A stretch of 28,979 nucleotides of DNA from JBGSKY01 sp041740995 (lineage in GTDB: Bacteria; Planctomycetota; Planctomycetia; Pirellulales; Pirellulaceae), in contig JBGSKY010000277.1 of the NCBI GenBank assembly GCA_041740995.1, positions 1-28,979 of the forward strand. The letters are read 5' to 3'. Both the position numbers and the translations under genes were made by a program. The stretch's first letter is position 1. The number at the start of each line of letters is the position of its first letter. Under the pieces are notes generated by a model that was not told the origin of the DNA, ran no database searches, and saw only the letters and a list, made by a program, of their open reading frames with translations. Below are positions 8,364 to 16,452 of this stretch, in pieces.

Positions 8364-8393
8364 AAAAGTCGCTTGCGTATATTGCTAGAGCGG

Positions 8394-9320
8394 CTAAGAG
8401 GCAATCTTCTTGCGGCGGCGGCGATAACCCAACGCGACCAATCCGGTAAGTCCAACCGCGGCCAGACTGCTAGGCTCCGGAACGCCAACCACGCCATCGA
8501 TTTGGATGTTATCGAAGGCTGCTGCTTCTTGCGGAATGTAAGCGCTCAGCGTCAAATTTAAGACGCTCCCAGTTCCGGTGATAGACGTTCGAAACGTGTC
8601 CAAAATTCCAGCACCAGGACCGCTAGCAGGGGTCTTGTCAAGATAAAGATTGCCTGCGTCAAGTCCGGTTTCTGCGAGCAGCTTTGTAACGAGACTATCG
8701 CCAGTGACGCTGAGGTAGTCAATGCCGGTCGTAGATGTCCCAAAGTCGATCGCGCGGTAAGTTATTTCGTTTCCAGAGGAATCAGGCGTGACGTTGAACG
8801 CAGTCACAACTGGTCCACCGTCGATAGAGTAAGTGAACAGAAATTGAGTTGTCGGGTCGTATGTGAATGTCGAACTTTCCATCGAACCCATGCCAATACT
8901 TAAGCTCAGATCGGTTGCACCGCTGATATTGAAACTCCAAGTCGAAATGACCGGCGTAGGATCGATACCAAAACCAGCGCTATCTGGTCTCGTATCCGAG
9001 ATGCCAAGGAATTGATTCGAAAAATTCGAGTTGACTCCAAAAACTCCTTCAGTGTCACCGACAAAAAACATTGAATCGCCAACTGGACCGACAGAAGTGT
9101 CAACAAGCGAGAATGGCGTTCCACCGGTCGTCGGCCAACCACTTGTTGAACCGACGGCGTGCGTGTCTCCCCCGCCACCATCGATGGTTGGTACGTTGGA
9201 GCTGATCAATCCAATCGCGCCTCCATCAAAATCTTCTCTCGCAACGACTGCGCCAAAAGAATCGCTCGATGCAAACAACTGGCACAATAACATCCAGACA
9301 AAAACTCGGTATAGGTTCAT
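8394..9320 (-). CDS. PEP-CTERM sorting domain protein
   Basis: A 308-residue exported protein. Residues 1-23 form a signal peptide. The C-terminus is a classic PEP-CTERM signal: VPEPSSL at about 280-286, then a transmembrane stretch AAVGLTGLVALGY, then the basic tail RRRRKK. Such tails are recognised by an exosortase and are typical of extracellular-polymer-linked proteins. The mature part is Gly/Ser/Thr/Asp-rich and beta-strand-like (SLSIGMGSMESSTF, FLFTYSIDGGPVVTAF), with no catalytic motif I recognise. The start is well supported: an AGGAG element (complement of 9330-9334) sits about 9 nt before the ATG. No exosortase gene is in the window, so sorting would act from elsewhere in the genome. 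Confidence 0.9.
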   Translation of the reverse strand: MNLYRVFVWMLLCQLFASSDSFGAVVAREDFDGGAIGLISSNVPTIDGGGGDTHAVGSTSGWPTTGGTPFSLVDTSVGPVGDSMFFVGDTEGVFGVNSNFSNQFLGISDTRPDSAGFGIDPTPVISTWSFNISGATDLSLSIGMGSMESSTFTYDPTTQFLFTYSIDGGPVVTAFNVTPDSSGNEITYRAIDFGTSTTGIDYLSVTGDSLVTKLLAETGLDAGNLYLDKTPASGPGAGILDTFRTSITGTGSVLNLTLSAYIPQEAAAFDNIQIDGVVGVPEPSSLAAVGLTGLVALGYRRRRKKIAS

Positions 9321-9339
9321 TCTTTAAAGCTCCTATAGC

Positions 9340-9366
9340 AGGTAAACGGACTTACTACTTTTACCT
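9340..9366. promoter_or_regulatory. Inverted repeat in the 5' leader of the PEP-CTERM gene
   Basis: A perfect 7-bp inverted repeat AGGTAAA/TTTACCT with 13-nt spacing (9340-9346 and 9360-9366) sits 20-46 nt upstream of the PEP-CTERM start, just beyond its ribosome site. It could be an operator or a leader hairpin. Chance remains possible for arms this short. Confidence 0.25.
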
Positions 9367-9395
9367 AGACTAGATCGATGCAGTCTCAATACAAC

Positions 9396-9422
9396 CTGCA
9401 AAAATCGCAGAAACGGCCAAAT
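9396..9422 (-). repeat. 27-bp upstream element, copy A
   Basis: Lies 75 nt upstream of the PEP-CTERM start. It shares 23 of 27 positions with copy B at 20540-20566, including an identical 14-mer (GCAGAAACGGCCAA on the plus strand, 9407-9420). Both copies have the same orientation relative to the minus-strand gene downstream. Confidence 0.4.
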
Positions 9423-9917
9423 TCTCTGTCGATTTCCATGAAGGCTTTCGATGTAGCAATACACCCCCATTAAGGCAGAGATTCTTGCATTCTATTCGGA
9501 AGTTTTCTTAGCAAATTGTTGACACTTGGGCTTCTGGCCTATCGAAATGACTGAATTCATTTTGTTTCACATGACGTAACGGCACACAGCATAAAAATTC
9601 TGAATGTGTTCCGCTTGCGATAATCGCAAAGACAAGTCGTATTGAGCTGGCCGGTCAACTCAGAGACTCTTCTTTCGCATTCGCTACTGGCACTTGATCG
9701 GCTTGCGAAAATCACTTTTGATATTGTCTAGTTACTTGCTGCAGGCGGTTGGTTTTAATATTCAGCTTTGCCTAACTGCGATGTAGCTATATCTCACAAA
9801 TTTCAGCGACGATTCAGACACGTTAATTTGTTCGCCTGGGTTTTAAGATCTGGACATCAAAGCAAAAACTTCTCTCAGCTTTTGTCGGTGTCGCCACTTG
9901 GCACATTTCGAATTGTT

Positions 9918-9923
9918 TATAAT
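9918..9923 (+). promoter_or_regulatory. Candidate -10 box upstream of the large membrane-anchored protein
   Basis: A perfect TATAAT lies about 95 nt before the start at 10018. A TTGGCA is present at 9898-9903, but the 14-nt spacing is too short for a standard promoter. This is only a -10-based call. Confidence 0.3.
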
Positions 9924-10017
9924 CACGTTTTAATTGAGCAAGTTTCTTCGAAGACGCTTGTCACATTGCGATCACTCTCAGGTCCCGAATTCGACAGCGA
10001 AAAACGCTTAGGTTGCC

Positions 10018-12519
10018 ATGAGCCAGGATTTTGTATCGCCCCAGGTTTCGCCGCAGACTGATCATCCGCCGCCAAAAACGCGTTGGTGGTTAGTGATCCT
10101 CGGTGCGCTCGTTTTTGTCGTGTTGCTACCGGTTGTCCTAAACTTGCGGAAGGCTCAAAAGAAGATCGATCTGATCCAGAAGCCTATTCCCGTCAACCAA
10201 GACGATCCGTATTACCAGCGCTATTTGGCATTGCAGGAAGAGCGACTTCCGATTGCGGACAACGAAAAGCGCTTCGAGAAATTATCGAAGTCGGCTCGTG
10301 AAGCTTGCAAGAACGTTGTCGCTGCGGTCGAAACTACAGAAAAACTGCGATGTCAAAATGATCCGCATCTCGCCGCTGCGATTGACGATCCGTATGGAAC
10401 ATCTTTCGTCGGTCCGAATCCAGTCCTAAAGGCGAAGAAGCGTGACGAAGCGAAGAAGATTGCTGAGCTATTAATCGCTGACTATAGAAAAAATTCACAC
10501 GACGAGTCCGAACTGCAAAATCAATTGGTCGGCCCAATGACGACGGCCATTATCAATGGTTTGGCCGACGACCTGCAGTCCGGCTTGGATGAAATGCAAA
10601 GCTTCCAAGGACAGTCCAACGACCCACTTTACTATTACTGCCTCGGTCGCGTCGAAAACGATACGCAGCGATACAACAAGGCGATCGAAGACGGTTCAAA
10701 AGCGTTAGAGAATCGACCAACTGACTCGATATTGCAACTGCTGCTTTCGGTTAATCGACTTTACTACACGGAAGTTGTTGCGGGCGAAATTCGTGCAGAC
10801 GAGCTGATGCTTGCAATCCGCCGAATTGTTGCTGCCGTCGAGCAGTATGCTGACGACAAAGAGATGCTGCGATTCGTATATTTTCGAATCGATGGATTGC
10901 TAGATCACCTTACCACTTGGGGAAAAATCGAGGTACTCGACCAGCTATCTCAATTGAAGAAGCCAGAATGTCCGGAATGGATTTTTCAAGGCGTATGTTC
11001 GAAAATCGCGGAAAGTTTTGCGAGCCACTATCGAGGAGCAGATTACATCTCGATGGTCGCCGACGATGATTTAGAAAAGTTCGGTCAGTATTCCGAAATA
11101 CAAGCCCTTCACTTGCAAAAAGCTTGGACGTTGGAACCGGATGAAATAGCCTTTTATCCCGATCTGATTTGGCTCCAAACACGTTCAGGTTCTACCCAAC
11201 GTTCTTCGGATATCTGGTATCGACATTCCTTGGCAACAGAGCTCTCTTTCGACGATTCATTCGAAGTATTTTCGACGGATTGCCAACCTAGGTGGGGTGG
11301 ATCATGTGAAAAGCTGCTTTGGCTCGCTGAAAAATCGGCTGACGCCTTTGCCGTTGATAGTGAACTTGGCTTCTCGTCGTGGTACCCGATCTACACTTAC
11401 ATCAACGAGAAAGGATTCACTGGCAAGCTTGACGATCCGGCGGCATTAAAAGTTGCGTTGCAGTATGTACATTACTTGCAAGGTTATTCGCAACAGGAGG
11501 TCCACGCTCGCGTGTTCGGTAATCGCGGAACCGCGATAGCTCGCATACTGTGGGAATCCAATCAACTCAACGAGCTGCGATGGTTGTTGAAAAAATACGA
11601 TTCAGTAATCGCCGATAGCAGCATGACAATTTACAGAATGAATAAGCAATTCGTCATTGACGTGTGCAATGCGGCTGAAGGCGAAGGCGCTGATTGTTGG
11701 CAAACAATCCAAGCCGAACTGCTGACCAATTCAACGGAGTTGGATAACGCAAAACTCGCTCGGATCAAACTTGCAATCGACGAAGCTGGTGCGCTCGATG
11801 TCGATGGAAAATACGTCAGAGCTCTTGAGCACACGAGACAACTATTTGAATGGGCTACGCAGTTCCACGCCGGCGAATCTGTTGCCATGAGTTTTAAGAA
11901 CAACGGCGCCGGATGGCTCATGCATCCGACGTTTTCAATCAGCGAAAGCTCAGCTATGGAAATGCGTTGCAAGAACAATGAAAAATTGCCATTTGCGATG
12001 GCGATGATTCAATTTCCAATGCCCTATTCCTTCGAAGCCAGCGTCCAATTTGATACAACAACCGCAGACCCGTATGGACTTGCGCTCCAGTGCGGAATCG
12101 TTTTGGCGCCGCGTGCTGAGCAGAACGGCGTTGAAGTGCGATACTGTCCTGGTGTTGGAAACTCTCCTGGCGTTGGAAACGCGCACATGGATGTGACACC
12201 TGAAAACCAAATTTTTCGACCGACAGAAAATTTTGTTTACATTGACAGTATCAAATCTCCACACGTTTTACGAATTGATATGCGACCTACAAAAGCCACG
12301 GGTTTTGTCGATGCCGAGCCAATCGGATCAGTCCGAGATTACTTTTCGAACGAAGGAAATGTAGGATTCGCACGGTATAACATGTTGAATTTCAGCGAGC
12401 ATCCGGAAGATCTCGTTTACCGAATCGATTCAGTAAAAATCAAACGACTCGACGATCTTGAGACTGACGAGAGTGAATCAGGAGCGGCGGATCTAATGTT
12501 CGATTCCAATGAACTTTAG
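10018..12519 (+). CDS. Membrane-anchored TPR-like protein of unknown function
   Basis: An 833-residue protein I cannot name. A proline-rich cytosolic start (1-22) is followed by one transmembrane helix (WWLVILGALVFVVLLPVVLNL, split at about 23-43) and basic residues. The bulk probably lies outside the membrane. Residues about 200-240 (DPLYYYCLGRVENDTQRYNKAIEDGSKAL) look like a TPR-type helical pair, and a long helical region continues to about 620. The C-terminal 200 residues are beta-rich (SFEASVQF, GLALQCGIVLAP) and recall DUF1583-like or concanavalin-like domains of planctomycete proteins, but this is tentative. A short in-frame duplication, PGVGNS/PGVGNA, lies in that part. It is followed 57 nt later by a TlpA-like gene on the same strand, which suggests a shared envelope role. 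Confidence 0.75.
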   Translation: MSQDFVSPQVSPQTDHPPPKTRWWLVILGALVFVVLLPVVLNLRKAQKKIDLIQKPIPVNQDDPYYQRYLALQEERLPIADNEKRFEKLSKSAREACKNVVAAVETTEKLRCQNDPHLAAAIDDPYGTSFVGPNPVLKAKKRDEAKKIAELLIADYRKNSHDESELQNQLVGPMTTAIINGLADDLQSGLDEMQSFQGQSNDPLYYYCLGRVENDTQRYNKAIEDGSKALENRPTDSILQLLLSVNRLYYTEVVAGEIRADELMLAIRRIVAAVEQYADDKEMLRFVYFRIDGLLDHLTTWGKIEVLDQLSQLKKPECPEWIFQGVCSKIAESFASHYRGADYISMVADDDLEKFGQYSEIQALHLQKAWTLEPDEIAFYPDLIWLQTRSGSTQRSSDIWYRHSLATELSFDDSFEVFSTDCQPRWGGSCEKLLWLAEKSADAFAVDSELGFSSWYPIYTYINEKGFTGKLDDPAALKVALQYVHYLQGYSQQEVHARVFGNRGTAIARILWESNQLNELRWLLKKYDSVIADSSMTIYRMNKQFVIDVCNAAEGEGADCWQTIQAELLTNSTELDNAKLARIKLAIDEAGALDVDGKYVRALEHTRQLFEWATQFHAGESVAMSFKNNGAGWLMHPTFSISESSAMEMRCKNNEKLPFAMAMIQFPMPYSFEASVQFDTTTADPYGLALQCGIVLAPRAEQNGVEVRYCPGVGNSPGVGNAHMDVTPENQIFRPTENFVYIDSIKSPHVLRIDMRPTKATGFVDAEPIGSVRDYFSNEGNVGFARYNMLNFSEHPEDLVYRIDSVKIKRLDDLETDESESGAADLMFDSNEL
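12148..12183 (+). repeat. Two tandem 18-bp units inside the large membrane-anchored gene
   Basis: Units 12148-12165 and 12166-12183 each encode PGVGN plus Ser or Ala. The first 15 bases of the two units differ at one position only. This is a recent in-frame duplication that adds six residues within the beta-rich C-terminal region. Confidence 0.8.
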
Positions 12520-12576
12520 TCGGATAGCTGGCCAAGCTGTTGACGCATAATTGTCTCTAGAAAATGTGCTAATCTT

Positions 12577-13740
12577 ATGAAGTTGTTTCAACGAAAAATG
12601 CGAAACGTTTTCTGCTCCAGCGTTCTCTTGATGTCGTTGCTTGCTGCCGAGATTTGCACCGCACAAGAGAATGAACTAACCATCGGCTCTGCCGCACCGC
12701 CATTACAGATCGAGCATTGGATTTCGAAATCGCCGCACAGCCAATCAAAAGAACTGGAATTCGAAACCGGCAAGGTCTACGTCGTTGAGTTCTGGGCAAC
12801 TTGGTGCGGCCCATGTATCGCTTCGATGCCTGAACTGGCGGCGTTACAAAAGAAGCATTCTTTCAAAAAGGTGGAAATCATAAGCGTCACCGACGAAGAT
12901 ATGGAAACCGTAAACCAATTTTTGGAGCGGAAGTCTCCTTCGGGAAAAAGCTATCGTGAAGTGACCGCTGCATATCAACTGACCAGTGATCCCGATTCTT
13001 CCACGCATGACAGTTACATTAATGCAGCCGGAATTGAAACGATCCCAACTGCATTCATAGTCGGCAAAACTGGTCTGATTGAATGGTTCGGCTATCCGAG
13101 CGATTTGGAAGAAACGCTCGACGCGGTGCTCGATGACAGTTGGGACCAAGACGCTTTCAAAGCAGAAATGCAATCGCAACTAGCACTTCAAAACATGGTT
13201 AGCGAAGCGATGGAATTGGCGCAGACAGGAAAGATCGCCGAAGCGATTGAAATGATCCAACAAGCTTCCAAGTCCACTGATGACCCTGAAGCAAAAGAAT
13301 ACTTCAACTCGTTTCTGCAGATGCTCTCGCGTTTCAAACCGAGGAAGTCGGCAGCGCTGGACTACTACGTGCTGGAGCTGCCTAAGTTGGCCGACAAGCC
13401 AAGTGAACTTGCGGACTTCGCGCGTTGGCTGGCGAAAGAGATTAGCACTGATCGCGAGCTAGCGCCATTGGCCGATGACACGATCATCGCATTAAAAAAT
13501 GCCGCGGTGAACAGTCCAGCCGACTCGGCTCGGCTCTGGAATTCGGCTGCCAAGCTGCAAGTGGCAAACAATGATCTTGAAGGAGCGATCGAATCGCAAA
13601 CGCAATGCGTCGCAACGACTAGCAACGCGTCAAAGCCAAGGCATCAACTTTACCTCGACGAGCTAACAACCGCGAAAGCTGAGATCGAAGCGGATTTGCG
13701 TGGCGCGCTTGAAATCGAGAACTTGAAAAATCCGAATTAG
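12577..13740 (+). CDS. TlpA-like thioredoxin-fold protein with helical C-terminal extension
   Basis: A 387-residue exported thiol-disulfide protein. A signal peptide covers about residues 8-30 (NVFCSSVLLMSLLAAEICTAQ). The thioredoxin-like domain spans about 35-185 with WCGPC at 76-80, the expected cis-proline region IPTAF (after GIET) and a TlpA/AhpC-like insertion (DEDMETVNQFL). A role in reducing or exchanging disulfides in the periplasm is inferred from the family. The remaining 200 residues are helical and Ala/Glu-rich, probably TPR-like (LAQTGKIAEAIEMIQQA; AAKLQVANNDLEGAIESQ). ATG 12598 is an alternative start that keeps the signal peptide intact. It lies 57 nt after the large membrane-anchored gene and is convergent with bcp. 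Confidence 0.87.
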   Translation: MKLFQRKMRNVFCSSVLLMSLLAAEICTAQENELTIGSAAPPLQIEHWISKSPHSQSKELEFETGKVYVVEFWATWCGPCIASMPELAALQKKHSFKKVEIISVTDEDMETVNQFLERKSPSGKSYREVTAAYQLTSDPDSSTHDSYINAAGIETIPTAFIVGKTGLIEWFGYPSDLEETLDAVLDDSWDQDAFKAEMQSQLALQNMVSEAMELAQTGKIAEAIEMIQQASKSTDDPEAKEYFNSFLQMLSRFKPRKSAALDYYVLELPKLADKPSELADFARWLAKEISTDRELAPLADDTIIALKNAAVNSPADSARLWNSAAKLQVANNDLEGAIESQTQCVATTSNASKPRHQLYLDELTTAKAEIEADLRGALEIENLKNPN

Positions 13741-13782
13741 AGATTTGCTATGCTCGTTTCTGGGTGAGAGTCTGGCAACCAC

Positions 13783-13809
13783 AAAACCGCCGCTAACTTG
13801 CAGGCGGTT
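13783..13809 (-). terminator. Terminator-like hairpin of bcp
   Basis: On the minus strand a 7-bp stem AACCGCC/GGCGGTT with an 11-nt loop runs into UUUU (the last two Us are at 13784-13783). It is 18 nt past the bcp stop. On the plus strand there is no U-tract, so it would mainly serve bcp. Confidence 0.55.
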
Positions 13810-13827
13810 GACGTTGAATCAAAGTAA

Positions 13828-14307
13828 TCACTTGCTCGCAAGCGTCGACAGGACGTCAAGAACTTGTTGGTCGTGTCCATCAACTGAAACTCGTTTGAAC
13901 AATTTGATGATCTTGCCAGTAGCGTCCAAAATGTATGTGCTGCGCTGAATGCCCATCGATTTCTTGCCATACATATTTTTTTCTCGATAAGCTCCATATT
14001 GTGTCGACACGCGATTGTCGACATCGGCTAGTAACGGAAAGTTCAGCGTGTATTTGTCGCGAAACTTTTCATGCGATTGAACCGAATCGCCGCTGATGCC
14101 AACCACCACAGCGTTCGATTTGGAAAGTTCAGATGCGGCGTCACGGAAACTGCACGCTTCTTTGGTGCAACCAGGCGTATCATCTTTGGGATAGAAAAAA
14201 ATCACCACCGGCTTGCCCAGGCAATCGGAAAGCTTGAAGATTTTATTCTTGTCGTCGCGAAGTTCAAAATCGGGTGCTGTATCGCCTTCAACTAGCCACT
14301 CGCTCAT
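13828..14307 (-). CDS. bcp: Thioredoxin-dependent thiol peroxidase (Bcp/PrxQ)
   Basis: Cytosolic peroxiredoxin that reduces hydrogen peroxide and alkyl hydroperoxides using thioredoxin. The 159 residues match the normal length. The active-site motif is PKDDTPGCTKEAC at 40-52: P40, T44, peroxidatic C47 and resolving C52, the C-x4-C spacing of atypical two-Cys PrxQ enzymes. The conserved arginine appears in GIQRSTYILD (about residue 123). The start is the ATG at 14307, with AAGGA about 10 nt upstream. It is convergent with the TlpA-like gene and divergent from rsfS, and is probably a single-gene unit. Confidence 0.95.
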   Translation of the reverse strand: MSEWLVEGDTAPDFELRDDKNKIFKLSDCLGKPVVIFFYPKDDTPGCTKEACSFRDAASELSKSNAVVVGISGDSVQSHEKFRDKYTLNFPLLADVDNRVSTQYGAYREKNMYGKKSMGIQRSTYILDATGKIIKLFKRVSVDGHDQQVLDVLSTLASK

Positions 14308-14445
14308 CGAAATCTGGTCCTTTTAATTACGGAAACGCTTAAAAACTGGCATCGAAATCGCTTTTAAGTAAGCCCAATCGCCGCAGAATCGTGAAGTCTT
14401 CGATTAGGAATCTTGCCCTAATTGATTGCCTCGACAGTCCTTCGC

Positions 14446-14475
14446 TTGAGATTCGTTCTGCGACGAAGCTATAAT
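14446..14475 (+). promoter_or_regulatory. Sigma-70-type promoter for rsfS
   Basis: TTGAGA (14446-14451) and TATAAT (14470-14475) are separated by 18 nt, the best-formed promoter in the window. Transcription would start near 14482, giving an rsfS leader of about 120 nt that includes the short coupled frame at 14567. Confidence 0.6.
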
Positions 14476-14566
14476 AGGGATGACGGCAAGCGATTTGTCG
14501 AGTACAAATTGCACACCGAAATTCACGGCAAAGAGCGAACCCCAACAAGAAAGGATCGTCCTATTT

Positions 14567-14605
14567 ATGAATCACCCTTCCCAGGAGCAGCATAGCGGCC
14601 GATGA
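14567..14605 (+). CDS. Putative 12-codon leader frame coupled to rsfS
   Basis: ATG 14567 opens a 12-residue frame (MNHPSQEQHSGR) whose TGA overlaps the rsfS ATG as ATGA. A purine-rich AAGAAAGGA (14547-14555) sits 11 nt before this ATG. By contrast, the only site before the rsfS ATG (AGGAG, 14583-14587) is 14 nt away, which is too far for efficient initiation. Translational coupling is therefore plausible. It may equally be chance, given its length. Confidence 0.3.
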   Translation: MNHPSQEQHSGR

Positions 14606-15063
14606 GCACTAAAACCCACCTCGCAAAAATATTCGACGATTCGCCATTCACTCTTGCTCCTCTTTCTCCGGAGCAACGCGAATCAAGCCTTCTAACGGCC
14701 AAACTGGTGGCTAAATGTGCAGCGGAAAACAAGGGACAGGACATCACGGTAATCGACTTGTCCAGTCAAACATCAATTTTCGATTTCTTTGTCATCGTCA
14801 CTGGGACATCGCGTCGACAGCTTCATGCGATCGCCGATGACATTCATCGCAGTTTGCGCGAAGCAGGCGACGAGCGAGTCAGCCGAAGCGGTTATGAAGA
14901 AAGCCGCTGGATCGTGCTCGATTACGGCGGGGTGATTGTTCACCTTTTCGACGAAGAGACACGCAGCTTCTATGATTTGGAAGGTTTGTGGGCCGACAGT
15001 CCGCAGATCGATATCAGCGAAACACTGCGGTCTGTTGGTGCGACTGAATCTCGCGGATTTTAA
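14602..15063 (+). CDS. rsfS: Ribosomal silencing factor RsfS
   Basis: Binds ribosomal protein uL14 on the large subunit and blocks joining with the small subunit under nutrient limitation. The 153 residues hold a full RsfS domain (about 29-140). Its typical segments are visible: DITVIDLSSQTSIFDFFVIV (47-66), TGTSRRQLHAIADDIHRSL, and the ending WIVLDYGGVIVHLFDEETRSFYDLEGLWAD, which is diagnostic. About 25 residues precede the domain; this extension is poorly conserved in the family, so the start is less certain than the core. It has a good upstream promoter and probably shares a message with the small membrane-protein gene 51 nt downstream. The usual nadD/proB neighbours are absent here. Confidence 0.95.
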   Translation: MSTKTHLAKIFDDSPFTLAPLSPEQRESSLLTAKLVAKCAAENKGQDITVIDLSSQTSIFDFFVIVTGTSRRQLHAIADDIHRSLREAGDERVSRSGYEESRWIVLDYGGVIVHLFDEETRSFYDLEGLWADSPQIDISETLRSVGATESRGF

Positions 15064-15072
15064 GTCCTTGGT

Positions 15073-15090
15073 GCCGTGAGCAAACACGGC
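15073..15090 (+). terminator. Short hairpin between rsfS and the small membrane-protein gene
   Basis: A 6-bp stem GCCGTG/CACGGC with a 6-nt loop starts 10 nt after the rsfS stop, followed by a weakly U-rich stretch. It may partly terminate or protect the rsfS message. Confidence 0.3.
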
Positions 15091-15114
15091 GATTGATTTT
15101 ATTGACGGCGGCAA

Positions 15115-15309
15115 ATGATGATACCGATGAACCCGGTCTACCTGTTGTATTACGTTCCTATCTGTCTTGCCGTGTCGATCGTCCTTTCCGCGACCAGGCA
15201 TGAGCAACCGAAGATGATTTTTCGTCAATCGATTGGCAACGTAATTTGGATCTCCGGTTTCATGCTGATTGTTGCCGCCGTCCTGCAATTTTTTCTTTGG
15301 CTGATCTAG
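15115..15309 (+). CDS. Small two-helix membrane protein
   Basis: A 64-residue protein with two clear transmembrane segments: about 8-24 (VYLLYYVPICLAVSIVL) and about 44-63 (VIWISGFMLIVAAVLQFFLW). A short charged loop, TRHEQPKMIFRQS, joins them. No enzymatic motif or family is recognised. It lies just downstream of rsfS in the same direction, with GGCGG about 5 nt before its first ATG; ATG 15127 is an alternative start. The clean two-helix pattern and codon use support a real gene. Confidence 0.7.
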   Translation: MMIPMNPVYLLYYVPICLAVSIVLSATRHEQPKMIFRQSIGNVIWISGFMLIVAAVLQFFLWLI

Positions 15310-15333
15310 TCGTTGTCTGCGGCTTAGCATCTA

Positions 15334-15364
15334 GCGACAATTGAATGTCGCCCTTCGATTTTTT
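15334..15364 (+). terminator. Terminator-like hairpin after the small membrane-protein gene
   Basis: A 6-bp stem GCGACA/TGTCGC with a 6-nt loop (15334-15351) is followed by six Ts at 15359-15364. It sits 25 nt after the stop of the small membrane-protein gene. The first of two plus-strand candidates in tandem. Confidence 0.45.
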
Positions 15365-15385
15365 CGAAATTTCAAGCTGAAGCTG

Positions 15386-15406
15386 AACAGCATTGGGTGC
15401 TGTTTT
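15386..15406 (+). terminator. Second terminator-like hairpin in the convergent gap
   Basis: A 7-bp stem AACAGCA/TGCTGTT with a 5-nt loop is followed directly by two further Ts, giving TTTT. It is nested within a perfect 10-bp inverted repeat (15374-15383 with 15446-15455). Confidence 0.5.
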
Positions 15407-15516
15407 AAATGTGCTGTTTGACTCCCATGAGCTCGTCCAATGGGCGCTTCAGCTTCGTGATCTAACATCGCGATGCCGCACCACAAGTCTTCCCAACGGG
15501 TTCATCCGGTTGGTGA

Positions 15517-16350
15517 TCAGTTTGCTTGCGAGTCGGACTTCCCAGCTTTACGCAGTACTTGTTCGATTCGAAAATGTCCGTATTGGACTGCATACTCCAG
15601 AGCAGTCTTACCTTTAGCATCACGAGCATCAAGATCGGCCCCAGCTTGCAGAAGCAGTACTGTGACCTCGGCACAGTCGTCACGTTGTGTTGCATTCATG
15701 ATCAGCGGCGTCATACCGTAAGACTTGGAATCGGACTTCATGTTCCGCGAATTGACATCAGCCCCGCGACGCAACAATAGCTCCACTGTTCGTGGTGCAT
15801 GTTCGCTCGCCCAGTGCAAAGGCTTGCCGCCGTAACAATTGATCTCATCGGCCTCAACAATCGCACCAGCATCCAGCATGATCTCGACAATTTCAACAAA
15901 TCCATTGTGCGCTGGCCAGTGCAATGGCGTATCTCCAATCCAACCACGCTGATGCACGCAAAGCGGATCGGCGTCGATATGTTTTCTGACCAGCTCAAGC
16001 CAGCCTTGTCGTGCGGCAAGATTAATGCTGACACCTAACCGGTTTGTGCCGTAAGCTTTTTCTGGAATCTCTAAGAGGAAGTAATCGACAACTTCTTGGT
16101 GCCGATTCCAAGCAGCCAACATGACCGGCGGGTAACTGCTCATCGGATTGGTGTAAACTTCGGCCCCACGTTCAACGAGCAACTTGCATATCTCCAATTG
16201 GCCCTCTGAAGCCGCGAACTGAAGCGTTGTCAAAGGATCATCCGGATTGTTAACACGAACATGCACAATTCCTGAGTCGTCATCGAGCAGGCTGCGAGTC
16301 CCATCGAGATCTCCAGCTTGAATGGATGTAAAGACACTTCGCGTATTCAT
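15517..16350 (-). CDS. Ankyrin repeat protein
   Basis: A 277-residue protein built almost wholly of ankyrin repeats, a protein-binding scaffold. At least six units can be followed: about 38-68 (TLQFAASEGQLEICKLLVERG), 74-95 (VMLAAWNRHQEVVDYFLL), 104-130 (INLAARQGWLELVRKHID), 139-168 (TPLHWPAHNGFVEIVEIML), 175-200 (KPLHWASEHAPRTVELLLRRG) and 213-270 (two more). No signal peptide or membrane helix is seen, so a cytoplasmic place is likely. The partner is unknown. It lies 102 nt downstream of tsaD on the same strand, with its own -10-like TATACT in that gap. It is probably separately expressed. Confidence 0.88.
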   Translation of the reverse strand: MNTRSVFTSIQAGDLDGTRSLLDDDSGIVHVRVNNPDDPLTTLQFAASEGQLEICKLLVERGAEVYTNPMSSYPPVMLAAWNRHQEVVDYFLLEIPEKAYGTNRLGVSINLAARQGWLELVRKHIDADPLCVHQRGWIGDTPLHWPAHNGFVEIVEIMLDAGAIVEADEINCYGGKPLHWASEHAPRTVELLLRRGADVNSRNMKSDSKSYGMTPLIMNATQRDDCAEVTVLLLQAGADLDARDAKGKTALEYAVQYGHFRIEQVLRKAGKSDSQAN

Positions 16351-16415
16351 CGATTATGAAAGAGTTCGCAGGTTCAAATATCGGTCGAACTTGTAGAAGA
16401 GACACCGTCAAATTT

Positions 16416-16421
16416 AGTATA
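16416..16421 (-). promoter_or_regulatory. -10-like box for the ankyrin gene
   Basis: On the minus strand TATACT lies about 65 nt before the ankyrin-gene ATG, inside the 102-nt gap after tsaD. The -35 region is poor, so support is modest. Confidence 0.25.
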
Positions 16422-16452
16422 ACGTCTGTCGCAACTTTTAAGCCCAGGTTTG

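Larger units (their letters stand above)
9321..10017. other. 697-nt non-coding gap between divergent genes
   Basis: No credible gene is seen here. The only open frame of any length (+ strand, from 9768) runs into the next gene in another frame and encodes nothing familiar. The gap holds the leader and inverted repeat of the PEP-CTERM gene and one copy of a 27-bp element (9396-9422). It also holds a compact dyad TTGCGA/TCGCAA with a 3-nt spacer (9615-9629), a TATAAT at 9918-9923 facing the downstream gene, and no tRNA-like fold. The length would allow a long leader or a small RNA, but I cannot show one. Confidence 0.5.

Noticed and set aside
9031..9327. Plus-strand frame antisense to the PEP-CTERM gene
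   Set aside because: Shadow of a gene with a clear signal peptide, sorting signal and ribosome site on the other strand.
9378..9423. Sigma-54 promoter reading of the 27-bp element
   Set aside because: The GG and GC dinucleotides are 8 nt apart instead of the required 10.
9768..10061. A 97-codon plus-strand frame before the large membrane-anchored gene
   Set aside because: It overlaps the start of that gene in another frame, has no recognisable sequence or ribosome site, and the overlapping gene has a clear membrane anchor right at its start.
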